Positions 53,151-61,142 are shown, counted from the stretch's first letter. The stretch: 64,000 nt of DNA from CAZOOK01 sp964581385 (GCA_964581385.1 CAZOOK010000017.1:62001-126000); one strand, 5' to 3'. Program-made: numbers and translations. Notes: generated by a model from the sequence alone, not told the origin.

Positions 53151-53337
53151 CTAGGGTCTGTTAACAGTTGTCTGATCGCTGCGCCCTCTCCAGGTCTGGC
53201 CCCTCGGGTTGCCGCCAAAAATGCCGCCATGCTGCGTTGCTCCTCGCTCATGTACCTTGGTACACCGTGCTCGTCGCGCCTTGCCCGCCAGCATTTTTGG
53301 CGACAACGCAGCGATTAGACAACTGTTAACAGGCCCC
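53151..53337. repeat. Multi-stem inverted-repeat element C (about 185 bp)
   Basis: Outer arms 53154-53183 and 53307-53336 pair at 28 of 30 positions. An inner perfect 12-bp stem CGCCAAAAATGC (53213-53224) pairs with 53291-53302. The loop keeps GCGTTGC, CTCCTCGC, an apical TGTACC/GGTACA hairpin and CTCGTCGCGCCTTGC, as in the element at 25328 and, in part, those at 11997 and 56663. It lies between divergent ccsA and the metallo-beta-lactamase gene, so any promoters must be within or beside it. Confidence 0.85.
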
Positions 53338-53413
53338 ATCTGTTTACGGTGCCCAGCCATGCCGAGCCGGCCGGAACACTATGTTAGTATTTCCGCGCCG
53401 GATGCAAGAGTCC

Positions 53414-54178
53414 ATGAAAATCAAAATTTTAGGATGTAGCGGCGGAATCGGTCCCGGTCTTCGCACTACGAGCCTGCTGATTGATGATCACGTTCTGCTC
53501 GATGCCGGGACCGGTGTCGGCGATCTCTCTTTGGCGCGCATGGCCCGCATCACCGATGTGCTCATCACCCATTCGCACCTGGATCATGTTTGTGGCCTTG
53601 CGCTGCTGGTCGATGTGCTGTTCGATCGCATCGACCGGCCGCTGCGCGTGCACGCCACCGCCGAAACCATTGCCACACTGCGCGCGCATCTGTTCAACTG
53701 GCTGCTGTGGCCGGATTTCAATCAGCTGCCGAGCGCTTCTGCACCACGATTGGTTTACGAGACGCTGGCGCCGCAGGTGCCGCGTGTTATCGGCCGGATC
53801 AAGGCAACGGCTTTCGACGTGCTGCATACCGTTCCGGGCGTCGGCTATTCGATCGATGCCGGCGGCGCGGTGTTCGTGTTCACTGGTGACACCTACGCGG
53901 ATGATCGGATCTGGACTTATTTGAATGCGCTGCCGCGTCTCGACTATTTGATGATCGAGGTGTCATTCGTCGACGCAGAAACCGAGATCGGCAGATTGTC
54001 GCGGCACTTCACGCCGGCTCTGTTGGGGCAGGAGCTGAAAAAGCTTCGGCATCGGCCGCAACTGTTGCTCACGCATCACAAGCCCGGTAGTGAACGCGCG
54101 ATCGCGAGAGAATGCGTGGACGCCCTGCGTGGATGGTCCTACCGGCATTTGAAACGGGGCGATACCATCGAGTTCTAG
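53414..54178 (+). CDS. Metallo-beta-lactamase fold phosphodiesterase-like hydrolase
   Basis: A 254-residue cytosolic protein. The metal motif HSHLDH (about residue 52-57) and a downstream Asp (FTGDTYADD) and His (LLTHHKPGS) are present. LLDAGTGVGDLS is also typical. The pattern resembles class II cAMP phosphodiesterase-like proteins of the MBL superfamily. The start at ATG 53414 gives MKIKILGCSGGIGPG; an in-frame upstream extension lacks homology. Its TAG stop is the TAG of the small hairpin repeat at 54175. Confidence 0.82.
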   Translation: MKIKILGCSGGIGPGLRTTSLLIDDHVLLDAGTGVGDLSLARMARITDVLITHSHLDHVCGLALLVDVLFDRIDRPLRVHATAETIATLRAHLFNWLLWPDFNQLPSASAPRLVYETLAPQVPRVIGRIKATAFDVLHTVPGVGYSIDAGGAVFVFTGDTYADDRIWTYLNALPRLDYLMIEVSFVDAETEIGRLSRHFTPALLGQELKKLRHRPQLLLTHHKPGSERAIARECVDALRGWSYRHLKRGDTIEF

Positions 54179-54202
54179 CAGCCCAGTCCGACAGGCTGCT
54201 AG
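54175..54202. repeat. Minimal CTAGCAGCC hairpin H between MBL gene and ffh
   Basis: CTAGCAGCC (54175-54183) pairs perfectly with GGCTGCTAG (54194-54202) around CAGTCCGACA. The right half CAGTCCGACAGGCTGCTAG matches the right arm at 46572-46590, so this looks like a collapsed member of that family. TAG 54176-54178 is the stop of the preceding gene, and the right end lies 20 bases before ATG 54223 of ffh. It could act as a weak terminator. Confidence 0.7.
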
Positions 54203-54222
54203 CCACACCGACGAAGTAAGCT

Positions 54223-55587
54223 ATGGCGATGTTCGAGAATCTAAGCAATCGTTTCACCCGCGTGCTCGACAGCTTGCGCGGGCAGGGGCGTATCACCGAA
54301 GAGCAGGTCGGCGCCGCCGCGCGCGAACTGCGCATGGCTTTGCTGGAGGCCGATGTCGCCCTGCCGGTGGTGCGCACGTTCATCGAGTCCTTCAAGACTC
54401 GCGCACTAGGCGTCGAAGTGACGCAGAGCCTGACGCCGGGTCAGACGCTGCTGCGACTGGTGCAACAAACGCTGGCGGAAACACTGGGTGGCGAAGTCGT
54501 TCCGCTCAATCTGCGCGCGCAGCCTCCGGTCGTCATCCTGATGTGCGGTCTGCAGGGTTCCGGCAAGACCACCAGTACCGGCAAGCTCGCGCTGTGGCTG
54601 CGCGAGCGCGAGAAGAAAAAGGCGATCGTCGTTTCCTGTGACATTTATCGTCCGGCGGCGATCGAGCAGCTGCGCATCGTCGCCGACAGCGTTGGTGCGG
54701 AATGGTTTCCGAGCAACGCGGGCGAGGATCCGGTGGATATCGCCCGGCGCGCGCTGGAGCACGCGCGCAAGCAGTACGCCGATGTGCTGATCGTCGATAC
54801 GGCCGGACGCACCACGGTCGATGCCGAGATGATGGCGGAGATCGCAAAGCTGCACGCGGCACTGAATCCGGTCGAGACACTATTCGTCGTAGACAGCATG
54901 ACCGGTCAGGATGCGGCGAAAACGGCCAAAGCCTTTGCCGATACGCTGCCGCTCACCGGTGTCGTGCTGACCAAAGTTGATGGCGACGCGCGCGGTGGCG
55001 CCGCATTGTCGGTACGTACCGTATCCGGCGCACCGATCAAATTCATTGGTGTCGGCGAGAAATCCGCGGCGCTGGAGCCGTTCTTTCCGGATCGTATTGC
55101 AGCGCGCATTCTCGGTCAGGGCGATGTGCTCGGTCTCATCGAGGAGACGGTGCGCAAGGTCGACATGGAGCAGTCGGCCAAGTTAGTACAGAAGCTGCGC
55201 AGCAAGAAAGGATTCGACCTTGAAGATTTCCGCGACCAGATGCGGCAGATGGAGAACATGGGTGGCTTCGACGCGCTGCTCGAAAAACTGCCGGGCGGTG
55301 CCAAGTTACAGGATCAGGTACGCAAGGCTCAGCCGGAAAAGGAAATGCGCCGCGCGGTTGCGATCATCAATTCGATGACGCCGCAGGAACGGCGTTTTCC
55401 GGACCTGATCAAAGCCTCGCGCAAGCGCCGCATCGCAAGCGGCGCGGGTGTCGAGGTCCAGGAAGTCAACAAGCTGTTGCGCCAGTTCGACAGCACGCGC
55501 GACATGATGAAGAAGCTGACCGGAGGCGGCATGAAGAATCTGCTGCGCGGTATGGCAGGACGTTTGCCGCCGGGGATGATGAGATAA
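54223..55587 (+). CDS. ffh: Signal recognition particle protein Ffh
   Basis: A 454-residue SRP54 GTPase. N-domain (1-85: MFENLSNRFTRVLDSLRGQGRITEEQV), G-domain with G1 GLQGSGKTTSTGKLA (about 107-121), VVSCDIYRPAAIEQL, DTAGRTTVD and TKVDGDARGGAALS, and a methionine-rich M domain (about 325-450; ENMGGFDALLEKLPG, RRIASGAGVEVQEVNKLLRQF, ending PPGMMR). It targets membrane proteins cotranslationally with 4.5S RNA. Length and motif set are complete. Confidence 0.98.
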   Translation: MAMFENLSNRFTRVLDSLRGQGRITEEQVGAAARELRMALLEADVALPVVRTFIESFKTRALGVEVTQSLTPGQTLLRLVQQTLAETLGGEVVPLNLRAQPPVVILMCGLQGSGKTTSTGKLALWLREREKKKAIVVSCDIYRPAAIEQLRIVADSVGAEWFPSNAGEDPVDIARRALEHARKQYADVLIVDTAGRTTVDAEMMAEIAKLHAALNPVETLFVVDSMTGQDAAKTAKAFADTLPLTGVVLTKVDGDARGGAALSVRTVSGAPIKFIGVGEKSAALEPFFPDRIAARILGQGDVLGLIEETVRKVDMEQSAKLVQKLRSKKGFDLEDFRDQMRQMENMGGFDALLEKLPGGAKLQDQVRKAQPEKEMRRAVAIINSMTPQERRFPDLIKASRKRRIASGAGVEVQEVNKLLRQFDSTRDMMKKLTGGGMKNLLRGMAGRLPPGMMR

Positions 55588-55693
55588 CGCTGGGCGAGAG
55601 CCGTGGCCGTCGACAGCTGCGAACTTCGTTTGCCATCACCAGTTGCGATGAGTGCGGGCGAGTGGATCCAGAGCCAAGGATTTGGGATGGGTT

Positions 55694-56644
55694 CTAAGAA
55701 AACGGTTTGCGCACGTTGCCGTAAGCCAATGCGCGCGTCTTGTCCATCGCGTGGTAGATCAAGCTGAATTTCTCGACTACCAAACGGCGCGCGATGTCAC
55801 CGCCGAAGCCGCTTAAAAATCTGAAAGTTCCCAGGCTGATGACGCCGTCGAAATCGAATTTCAATCCGCGGCGATGCGCTTCGTTCATGGCCTGCCATAT
55901 TAATAAGCTCACCGTGCCGCTGTCGGCCGCATCCTGTGCTCGGGTCGACATCAGGAAATACATCGTCGTGTGGTCCCAGACTACAAAGATTCCCGCGTTC
56001 ACCGCGCCGGTTTTCTGATCCTTGGATAAAAATGTCTTGCCGCGGTCGCGGCTCACACATAATTTCAGGAGTTTTTCTGTTCTCGGATCCCAGTATTGGT
56101 TAATGCGATTCCGGTTTTTGCAATTCAAATCGTAATATTTAATGAACTCTTCCGGATCGCCGCTCGCGTCGACCACGGACTTTTCCTCGGACCGTCTTAT
56201 CAGGTTGCGGGTCTTGTCGCGCATATTCTTCCATGCCGCACCGATGTCGACACAGTCGGCGATAAAAGTGAATTGCACTTTTACTTCGTATCCCGCTGCC
56301 TGATACGCCAGTGCTTCACCTTGAGTCGGCGCCAAGACCTGACGGAAATACGCGAGCTTCGGCAGACTTTGCAAGAGATCGCTGGTTATCGAAAAATTGC
56401 GTAGCAACTGACTGTTGGGGCGACCGCTTGCCAGCGCGAGTACCGGCCCCAGCGTGTGCGTCAGAAATGGCATCTCCGAGACACGGAAACCCCAGCGTTT
56501 ACGCACCGCATAAGGTAACCAGCCGATGGTCTGTCCGGTGTTCTTGACCGTTACAACATCGAACTGACCGTCAGTCACACAATCGAGCCACCATTCTTCT
56601 TGAAATATCGTTCGGTCAACATTTTTCTCATCAGTCGGGGGCAT
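55694..56644 (-). CDS. GNAT-fold (BioF2-like) acetyltransferase
   Basis: A 316-residue cytosolic protein. The C-terminal half shows a GNAT-like pattern used by FemAB or BioF2-like (Acetyltransf_6) enzymes: LIRRSEEKSVVDASGDPEEFIKYYDL, AGIFVVWDHTTMYFLMSTRA, SLLIWQAMNEAHRRGLKFDFDG and FLSGFGGD. Such genes are often found in polysaccharide loci and modify sugars. The start at 56644 is the only one for the full frame and lies 19 bases from the element B. It neighbours a GT2 gene and an acyltransferase. Confidence 0.75.
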   Translation of the reverse strand: MPPTDEKNVDRTIFQEEWWLDCVTDGQFDVVTVKNTGQTIGWLPYAVRKRWGFRVSEMPFLTHTLGPVLALASGRPNSQLLRNFSITSDLLQSLPKLAYFRQVLAPTQGEALAYQAAGYEVKVQFTFIADCVDIGAAWKNMRDKTRNLIRRSEEKSVVDASGDPEEFIKYYDLNCKNRNRINQYWDPRTEKLLKLCVSRDRGKTFLSKDQKTGAVNAGIFVVWDHTTMYFLMSTRAQDAADSGTVSLLIWQAMNEAHRRGLKFDFDGVISLGTFRFLSGFGGDIARRLVVEKFSLIYHAMDKTRALAYGNVRKPFS

Positions 56645-56662
56645 GGCTATACTTATTCGTGG

Positions 56663-56937
56663 TTAGAGCGTGTTATGCACTTTTGGATCACTGCATTGCT
56701 GTCCAAAAGGGTGCCGGCCAAGTCGCGGACCGCAGGGCATGGTAACTCCATGGCCAAGGTCCGCAATGCCGGCGGGCGCCCTTTTGGACGCAACCCGGAG
56801 GGGACGGCCTCTGCGCAGGCGCCGCGCCGCGTCATGGGCTCCTCGCGTACGTCTCGAGTACGCCACGTCGCCCCTTCCTTGCACTGCGCCCGCGCAGAGG
56901 CCGTCGCAGCGATCCAAAAGTGCATAACACGCTCTAG
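56663..56937. repeat. Multi-stem inverted-repeat element B (273 bp)
   Basis: Outer arms 56664-56689 and 56911-56936 are perfect reverse complements (26 bp) bounded by TTAG and CTAG. Inner stems, all perfect: GTCCAAAAGG 56701-56710 with 56780-56789; GCGGACC 56725-56731 with 56758-56764 around CATGG-N5-CCATG; CGGCCTCTGCGC 56805-56816 with 56892-56903, enclosing GGGCTCCTCGCGTAC and GTCGCCCCTTCCTTGC. The loops match element A at 11997 while the stem sequences differ. It also produces false frames on both strands. Confidence 0.9.
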
Positions 56938-57055
56938 AAACGGTCAGCCAGTGTCTATCTAAGAAAGGCGCGCGAGCCGACCGTCCGGCGGCGAGTACTT
57001 CCCATTCGGAAGCGAGCGGCCAGAGCTTCGGAGTCTGCCAGCCGGTCGACGCACA

Positions 57056-57865
57056 TCAGCACACCACTTTAAAAATGGTGCGCGCAAGCGTTTTAAGCGT
57101 AAAAAAATCGATTGCACCCCATTCCGCCCGGTAATTCGCATGTATGCGGGCATAACTCTGCTCAACCCGTCGCTGTATGTCGGGACCGCGCATCAGCGAA
57201 GGGCCAATACGATAACGCAGAGTCTCGCGATCCATGAAATGGGCGCCGCAGCGTCTGATCGCGCGCGCATAAAAGTCGAGGTCTTCCATAAGGAAAAGTT
57301 CAGGATCAAAACCATTGACGGCGGCCACGCATGTCCGCCGTACCATGGCGGCACCGCATACCAGCAAAGTCGGGTGAAAGAACATTTGCGCCGCAAACGC
57401 CAGTTTCGGACCAAAGCGCCTGCAGGCCGAGGCACGGCGTGCGGCATCGGCGAAGAATACCCGTTCCCGCTCAATCATGGACTCGTCCGTCCCGAAAGGT
57501 GCGATGGCGCCAAATACGACACCCACATTGGGATTGGCCGCAAAGGCGGCTTTAGCCGCCGCGTAATGGCCGGTCGGAACGATGTCGTCGTCATCGAGGA
57601 AGTGAATATAGGCGCCGCGAGCTTGCGTCCAGCCTAGATTCCGGACCGCGCCGGGCCTGCCGCCGCTGGGTTGGGGATTTTTGATGTAGGTAATGCGCGA
57701 ATCGCCGAAATTCCGGACCATGGCTTCGGCGGAGCCTTCTGGAGAATCATCGACGACAAGTACTTCAAGATCATCGGTATCCTGGCGCAATACACTGGCG
57801 ATCGCCTGCACCAATTCGTTGGGCCGGCGAAAGGTTGGAATGACGACCGAGATGCCGGTTGACAT
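57056..57865 (-). CDS. Glycosyltransferase family 2
   Basis: A 269-residue GT-A glycosyltransferase. It starts MSTGISVVIPTFRRPNELVQAI, with VVDDSPEGS, GGRPGAVRNLGW and HFLDDDDIVPTGHY containing the DxD metal site, and EDLDFYARAIRRCG as the acceptor-side acidic motif. I choose ATG 57865 because the duplicated remnant at 58326 begins at the same methionine after the same AGAGACA; an earlier in-frame start at 57913 is possible. The acceptor is unknown, but the acyltransferase and acetyltransferase nearby suggest a cell-surface glycan. Confidence 0.88.
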   Translation of the reverse strand: MSTGISVVIPTFRRPNELVQAIASVLRQDTDDLEVLVVDDSPEGSAEAMVRNFGDSRITYIKNPQPSGGRPGAVRNLGWTQARGAYIHFLDDDDIVPTGHYAAAKAAFAANPNVGVVFGAIAPFGTDESMIERERVFFADAARRASACRRFGPKLAFAAQMFFHPTLLVCGAAMVRRTCVAAVNGFDPELFLMEDLDFYARAIRRCGAHFMDRETLRYRIGPSLMRGPDIQRRVEQSYARIHANYRAEWGAIDFFTLKTLARTIFKVVC

Positions 57866-58132
57866 GGGTGTCTCTATGCTCATGACAGGCTTACTCAGTC
57901 GCGATTGCTGCATGGCTGGTAAACCGGAATAACGTATCTTTCAAGTCTGACACGACGCAGCCGAATACGAGAAGAGGTCCTCAGTTGTCGGGAGAGCCGG
58001 GTGTCGCCGGGTTTATGTCTCTGCCGGCGGATACTTGTCACATATAAGCGTGATTGGACCGGATGCGCGGGCAAAGATAAAGGCACTGCGACGTCTTGAC
58101 CACAGTGCCGCCCTTTCGTTCGAGGAAGATGA
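57866..58132. repeat. First copy of the GT2-acyltransferase divergent intergenic region
   Basis: Contains the upstream region of GT2 (TCTTTCAAGTCTGACACGACG at about 57937-57957) and, at 58082-58132, sequence homologous to the acyltransferase leader at 58587-58637 (AAAGGCACTGCGACGTCTTGAC against AAAGGCGCTGCGAAGTCTTGAC), up to the ATGATT start context. Downstream it joins abruptly to a truncated GT2 copy. Confidence 0.6.
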
Positions 58133-58326
58133 TTCCGCACCATTCGTACGACGACGTACCAATCGTCGGGATTCTGCATGACAGGCTCTACTGACCCCTC
58201 GGGAGAATCATCAGCCACGCGCTCCTCCGCATCGGCGCCGCTCTGACTTTGAACTCTCGCAATGGTCCGCGCCAGCTTTTCGGCACCTCGAAAAACTGGA
58301 ATCACGATCGAAATGTTCGTTGACAT
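58120..58326 (-). pseudogene. Truncated second copy of the GT2 start
   Basis: From ATG 58326 on the minus strand: MSTNISIVIPVFRGAEKLARTI, then ADDSPEGSVEPVMQNPDDW, matching the first 65 or so residues of the GT2 at 57865 (MSTGISVVIPTFRRPNELV and VVDDSPEGSAEAMVRNFGD). It then runs out near 58130, where the acyltransferase-leader copy begins. It lacks the DxD and all catalytic parts. Confidence 0.75.
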
Positions 58327-58635
58327 GTATGTCGTTATGTCTCTGTGTGCGTTAACCGGGTATCGCCAACCAATGGCGATAGCTGTATGGCCTACGTGGC
58401 CGAAAACATATTTTTCAAGTCTGACCCGACTGCGCCGTATATAACGAGGTGGTCTTCTAATCCTCCGGAGGATTAGACGAAGCGGTCCGTATGGCCTCTC
58501 AGGGACAACCAAAATGAGTGCCAATCGGGCTTTTTTTTGCGAATGCGCACGGCTGCTGGACGGGAAGCGGCCGTTAAAGATTTAAAAGGCGCTGCGAAGT
58601 CTTGACTACAATGCGGCGCTTTTGCTTAGGGGAAA
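58327..58635. repeat. Second copy of the divergent intergenic region, acyltransferase promoter side
   Basis: Holds TTTTTCAAGTCTGACCCGAC near 58409 (matches 57937) and the leader block near 58587 (matches 58082). It also contains CTCCGGAGGAT and a T-rich stretch GGGCTTTTTTTT near 58526. The working acyltransferase promoter is expected here. Confidence 0.55.
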
Positions 58636-59736
58636 ATGATTTTGATGGAAATCCGGCCGGTTACCTTGCCCTCCCACAGCGCTAAGCCTGTGCGGAAGCG
58701 TTTCCTTGGTAATATTCACAGTTTCCGGGCGATCGCGATTATCTTTGTCGTGGCAGGTCATTGCGTCTGGTTTCTGCCGTTGGCCACCGGCTCCTCGGCG
58801 CTGCGTATTCTTACGGTACTCTTCTCGGATGGGGCAGTCCTGTTTGTTTTCGTCTCGGGGTTTCTCTTCCAGTATTTGCATCGAAATTTCAGATATGACA
58901 CCTATCTCAAGAAAAAGCTGAGCCACGTCATCCTGCCTTATCTGCTGGTGTCCGCGCCGGCAGTCTTCTTCGCCGTATACCGCCATGACCCGGCCATGCA
59001 GTATCCCCAACTGGCGGGACATTCTCTTTTTTACGACATCGCCTGGTTTTATATCAAGGGCGGCGCCCACATGGATTTTCCGCTGTGGTTCGTGCCGATG
59101 ATCGCGTTGTATTTTCTAGCCGCGCCGGCGTTTTCTTACGTTATCAAGCATCCATTCCTGTACTGGGCCATACTGCCTCTGTTCGTTGTCAGCGCGCTAT
59201 TGCACCGGCCGCAGTTTCCGAACCTCGATACCCTTCATGTCGCGCTCTACCTGCTTCCCGCCTATCTGCTGGGAATGTGGAGTTGCAGATCAGAACACAC
59301 GACCCTTGAGTTCCTGCAAAACCGGCCGGCCACGGTATACGCACTGCTTTTGCTCTGCTGGCTGATGCCGTTCGCGCTTGATCCCCATGTCGGAAATCAC
59401 GAGGAAAGCGGCTATTTCACGTTCGAGACCGGCTGGATCGACTGGTTATTCGTACAAAAGGCACTGCTGGCCGTGCTGCTGACGGTGGCACTCAAGCAAT
59501 GGCCCGAAGTCTGGCATCGCCGCCTGTCGCCACTGGCGGATACAAGCTTTGCCGTGTTCTTCTTGCATGGCTATTGGTTACGGCTGGCAAATCACGTGCT
59601 AACCCGCTACCCCCTGCAAGGTGGCTTGCTGGCTTCACTAGCGTTTGCGGCGCTGATTTATGGGTTGAGCCACGGGTCCGCGCTTGTCGTGAAGGCAGCT
59701 GCCCCGCGCTGGAGCCGTTACCTGATCGGATACTGA
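58636..59736 (+). CDS. Acyltransferase family 3 membrane protein
   Basis: A 366-residue integral membrane protein with about ten hydrophobic helices. The family start is RFLGNIHSFRAIAIIFVVAGHCVWFLP, which carries the catalytic His in AGHC. SDGAVLFVFVSGFLFQYLHRNF, FPLWFVPMIALYFLAAPAF and DTSFAVFFLHGYWLRL follow. Such enzymes O-acetylate or acylate surface polysaccharides or lipids. The ATG at 58636 is conserved in the duplicated copy upstream; ATG 58645 has the better ribosome-site spacing (GGGGA at 58629-58633). Likely works with the neighbouring glycosyltransferase. Confidence 0.88.
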   Translation: MILMEIRPVTLPSHSAKPVRKRFLGNIHSFRAIAIIFVVAGHCVWFLPLATGSSALRILTVLFSDGAVLFVFVSGFLFQYLHRNFRYDTYLKKKLSHVILPYLLVSAPAVFFAVYRHDPAMQYPQLAGHSLFYDIAWFYIKGGAHMDFPLWFVPMIALYFLAAPAFSYVIKHPFLYWAILPLFVVSALLHRPQFPNLDTLHVALYLLPAYLLGMWSCRSEHTTLEFLQNRPATVYALLLLCWLMPFALDPHVGNHEESGYFTFETGWIDWLFVQKALLAVLLTVALKQWPEVWHRRLSPLADTSFAVFFLHGYWLRLANHVLTRYPLQGGLLASLAFAALIYGLSHGSALVVKAAAPRWSRYLIGY

Positions 59737-59974
59737 CGCCTGAGTTGTTGCGATCCATGATGCCGGTGTACCGAAATAGGTCGCGCCGGCGGCGGATACT
59801 ACTCCGCAAACTGTTTCGGCAGCAGTGATTGGCCCAAGCCCTGGCCAAGGCCGCTGAAATCTTATAGAATTCGCGCCCTTCCGGATTTCGGAAATCCCTT
59901 GTCCCACTGCACGCTGCAGGGGACTGTTCTGGCATGCGCCATGGGCGCGTGCCAATCATCCAAGAGGAATATGC

Positions 59975-60403
59975 ATGCGCCACTATGAAATCGTCGTGAT
60001 GGTCCATCCGGACCAGAGCGAACAGGTTCCAGCAATGCTGGAACGTTACAAGAGCATGGTCGAGGCCGACGGTGGCAAGGTCCATCGTCTCGAGGACTGG
60101 GGCCGTCGCCAGCTCGCCTATCCGGTCGCCAAGTTGCACAAGGCGCATTACGTGTTGATGAACGTGGAGTGCTCCGATCCCGCGCTGCGCGAACTGGAAA
60201 GCTCATTCAAGTTCAATGACGCCGTCGTTCGCAAGCTGGTGGTCCGCAAAGAGGCTGCGGAAACGGTGCAATCTCCCCTGTTCAAGGCGCCGGAAGAAGA
60301 CAAGAAGCCTGAGTACAAGTCCCGCGGGTCGGATACGGATTCGGACGTGGATGCCGATGCGGAACCGGCAACCGAAGCAGTTCCGGCTGAGGAGGGCATC
60401 TAA
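59975..60403 (+). CDS. rpsF: 30S ribosomal protein S6
   Basis: A 142-residue protein starting MRHYEIVVMVHPDQSEQVPAML, with RLEDWGRRQLAYPVAKLHKAHYVLMNVE, typical S6. The C-terminal 45 residues are an acidic tail (DTDSDVDADAEPATEA) as in many proteobacteria. S6 binds S18 and 16S rRNA in the small subunit. The 240-base leader has TATAGAAT near 59863 and a short TTCCG/CGGAA hairpin near 59879-59893, which could be part of an S6-S18 autoregulatory site; I cannot confirm that motif. First gene of rpsF-rpsR-rplI. Confidence 0.97.
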   Translation: MRHYEIVVMVHPDQSEQVPAMLERYKSMVEADGGKVHRLEDWGRRQLAYPVAKLHKAHYVLMNVECSDPALRELESSFKFNDAVVRKLVVRKEAAETVQSPLFKAPEEDKKPEYKSRGSDTDSDVDADAEPATEAVPAEEGI

Positions 60404-60631
60404 ATGTCACGCATGTTCCGCAAGAAGAAGTCCTGCAAGTTCACTGCTGAAAAGGTCGTAGAGATCGATTACAAGGATCTCGCGACGCTGAAGCAGTACG
60501 TCGGCGAAAACGGGAAGATCGTACCGTCGCGTATCACCGGTACGCGCACGCGCTATCAGCGTCAGCTCGCGGTTGCGATCAAGCGCGCACGTTTTCTGGC
60601 GCTGTTGCCGTATACCGATCACCACGAGTAA
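60404..60631 (+). CDS. rpsR: 30S ribosomal protein S18
   Basis: A 75-residue basic protein with CKFTAEKVVEIDYKDLATLKQYV and KIVPSRITGTRTRYQRQLAVAIKRARFLALLPY, the S18 signature. It starts immediately after the rpsF stop. No priB lies between rpsF and rpsR, unlike in enterobacteria. Confidence 0.97.
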   Translation: MSRMFRKKKSCKFTAEKVVEIDYKDLATLKQYVGENGKIVPSRITGTRTRYQRQLAVAIKRARFLALLPYTDHHE

Positions 60632-60643
60632 GGAGAAACAGTG

Positions 60644-61096
60644 ATGGAATTGATCCTGCTCGAAAAGGTGAAAAATCTCGGTGATCTTGGCGACACCGTG
60701 AAGGTTAAGTCCGGCTATGGCCGCAATTTTCTGTTGCCGAAAGGCAAGGCGCTGGCCGCGACAGGAGAGAATCGTAAGGTTTTTGAGGCACGCAAGGCCG
60801 AACTCATCAAGAAGGCGGAAAGTTCGCTGAATGCGGCCAAGATGCGCGCAGGCAAGCTGTCGGGCCTGGCGGTTACCGTACGCGCACTCGCGGCCGACGA
60901 AGGTCGTCTATATGGCTCAGTGGGCCCTGGAGAAATCGCACGGGCGGTGACCGACAAGGGCATCGATCTTCACAGAAGTGAGATCGATCTGCCGGGTGGA
61001 CCGATTCGTCTGATCGGCACTTACCCAGCGGTGGTGAGACTGCATAGCGAATTGTCGGTGGAGATCACGGTTGTGGTTGAGGAAGAAAAAGCCTGA
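60644..61096 (+). CDS. rplI: 50S ribosomal protein L9
   Basis: A 150-residue protein. The N-terminal L9 domain (MELILLEKVKNLGDLGDTVKVKSGYGRNFLLPKGKA) and the long helix and C-terminal domain (GRLYGSVGPGEIARAVTDKG, GGPIRLIGTYPAVVRLHSEL) are intact. ATG 60644 has AGGAG 8-10 bases upstream; GTG 60641 is less likely. An intrinsic terminator follows at 61112. Confidence 0.97.
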   Translation: MELILLEKVKNLGDLGDTVKVKSGYGRNFLLPKGKALAATGENRKVFEARKAELIKKAESSLNAAKMRAGKLSGLAVTVRALAADEGRLYGSVGPGEIARAVTDKGIDLHRSEIDLPGGPIRLIGTYPAVVRLHSELSVEITVVVEEEKA

Positions 61097-61111
61097 TCGC
61101 GGTACCGATCG

Positions 61112-61142
61112 AAAAAACAGCCCGCTCAGCGGGCTGTTTTTT
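61112..61142 (+). terminator. Intrinsic terminator after rplI
   Basis: AAAAAACAGCCCGC (61112-61125) pairs with GCGGGCTGTTTTTT (61129-61142) around TCA, giving a GC-rich stem with a T-run: a standard bidirectional-looking rho-independent terminator. Confidence 0.93.

Noticed and set aside
56600..56962. Frames of 84-120 codons over element B
   Set aside because: Products of the inverted-repeat element, without ribosome sites or conserved motifs.
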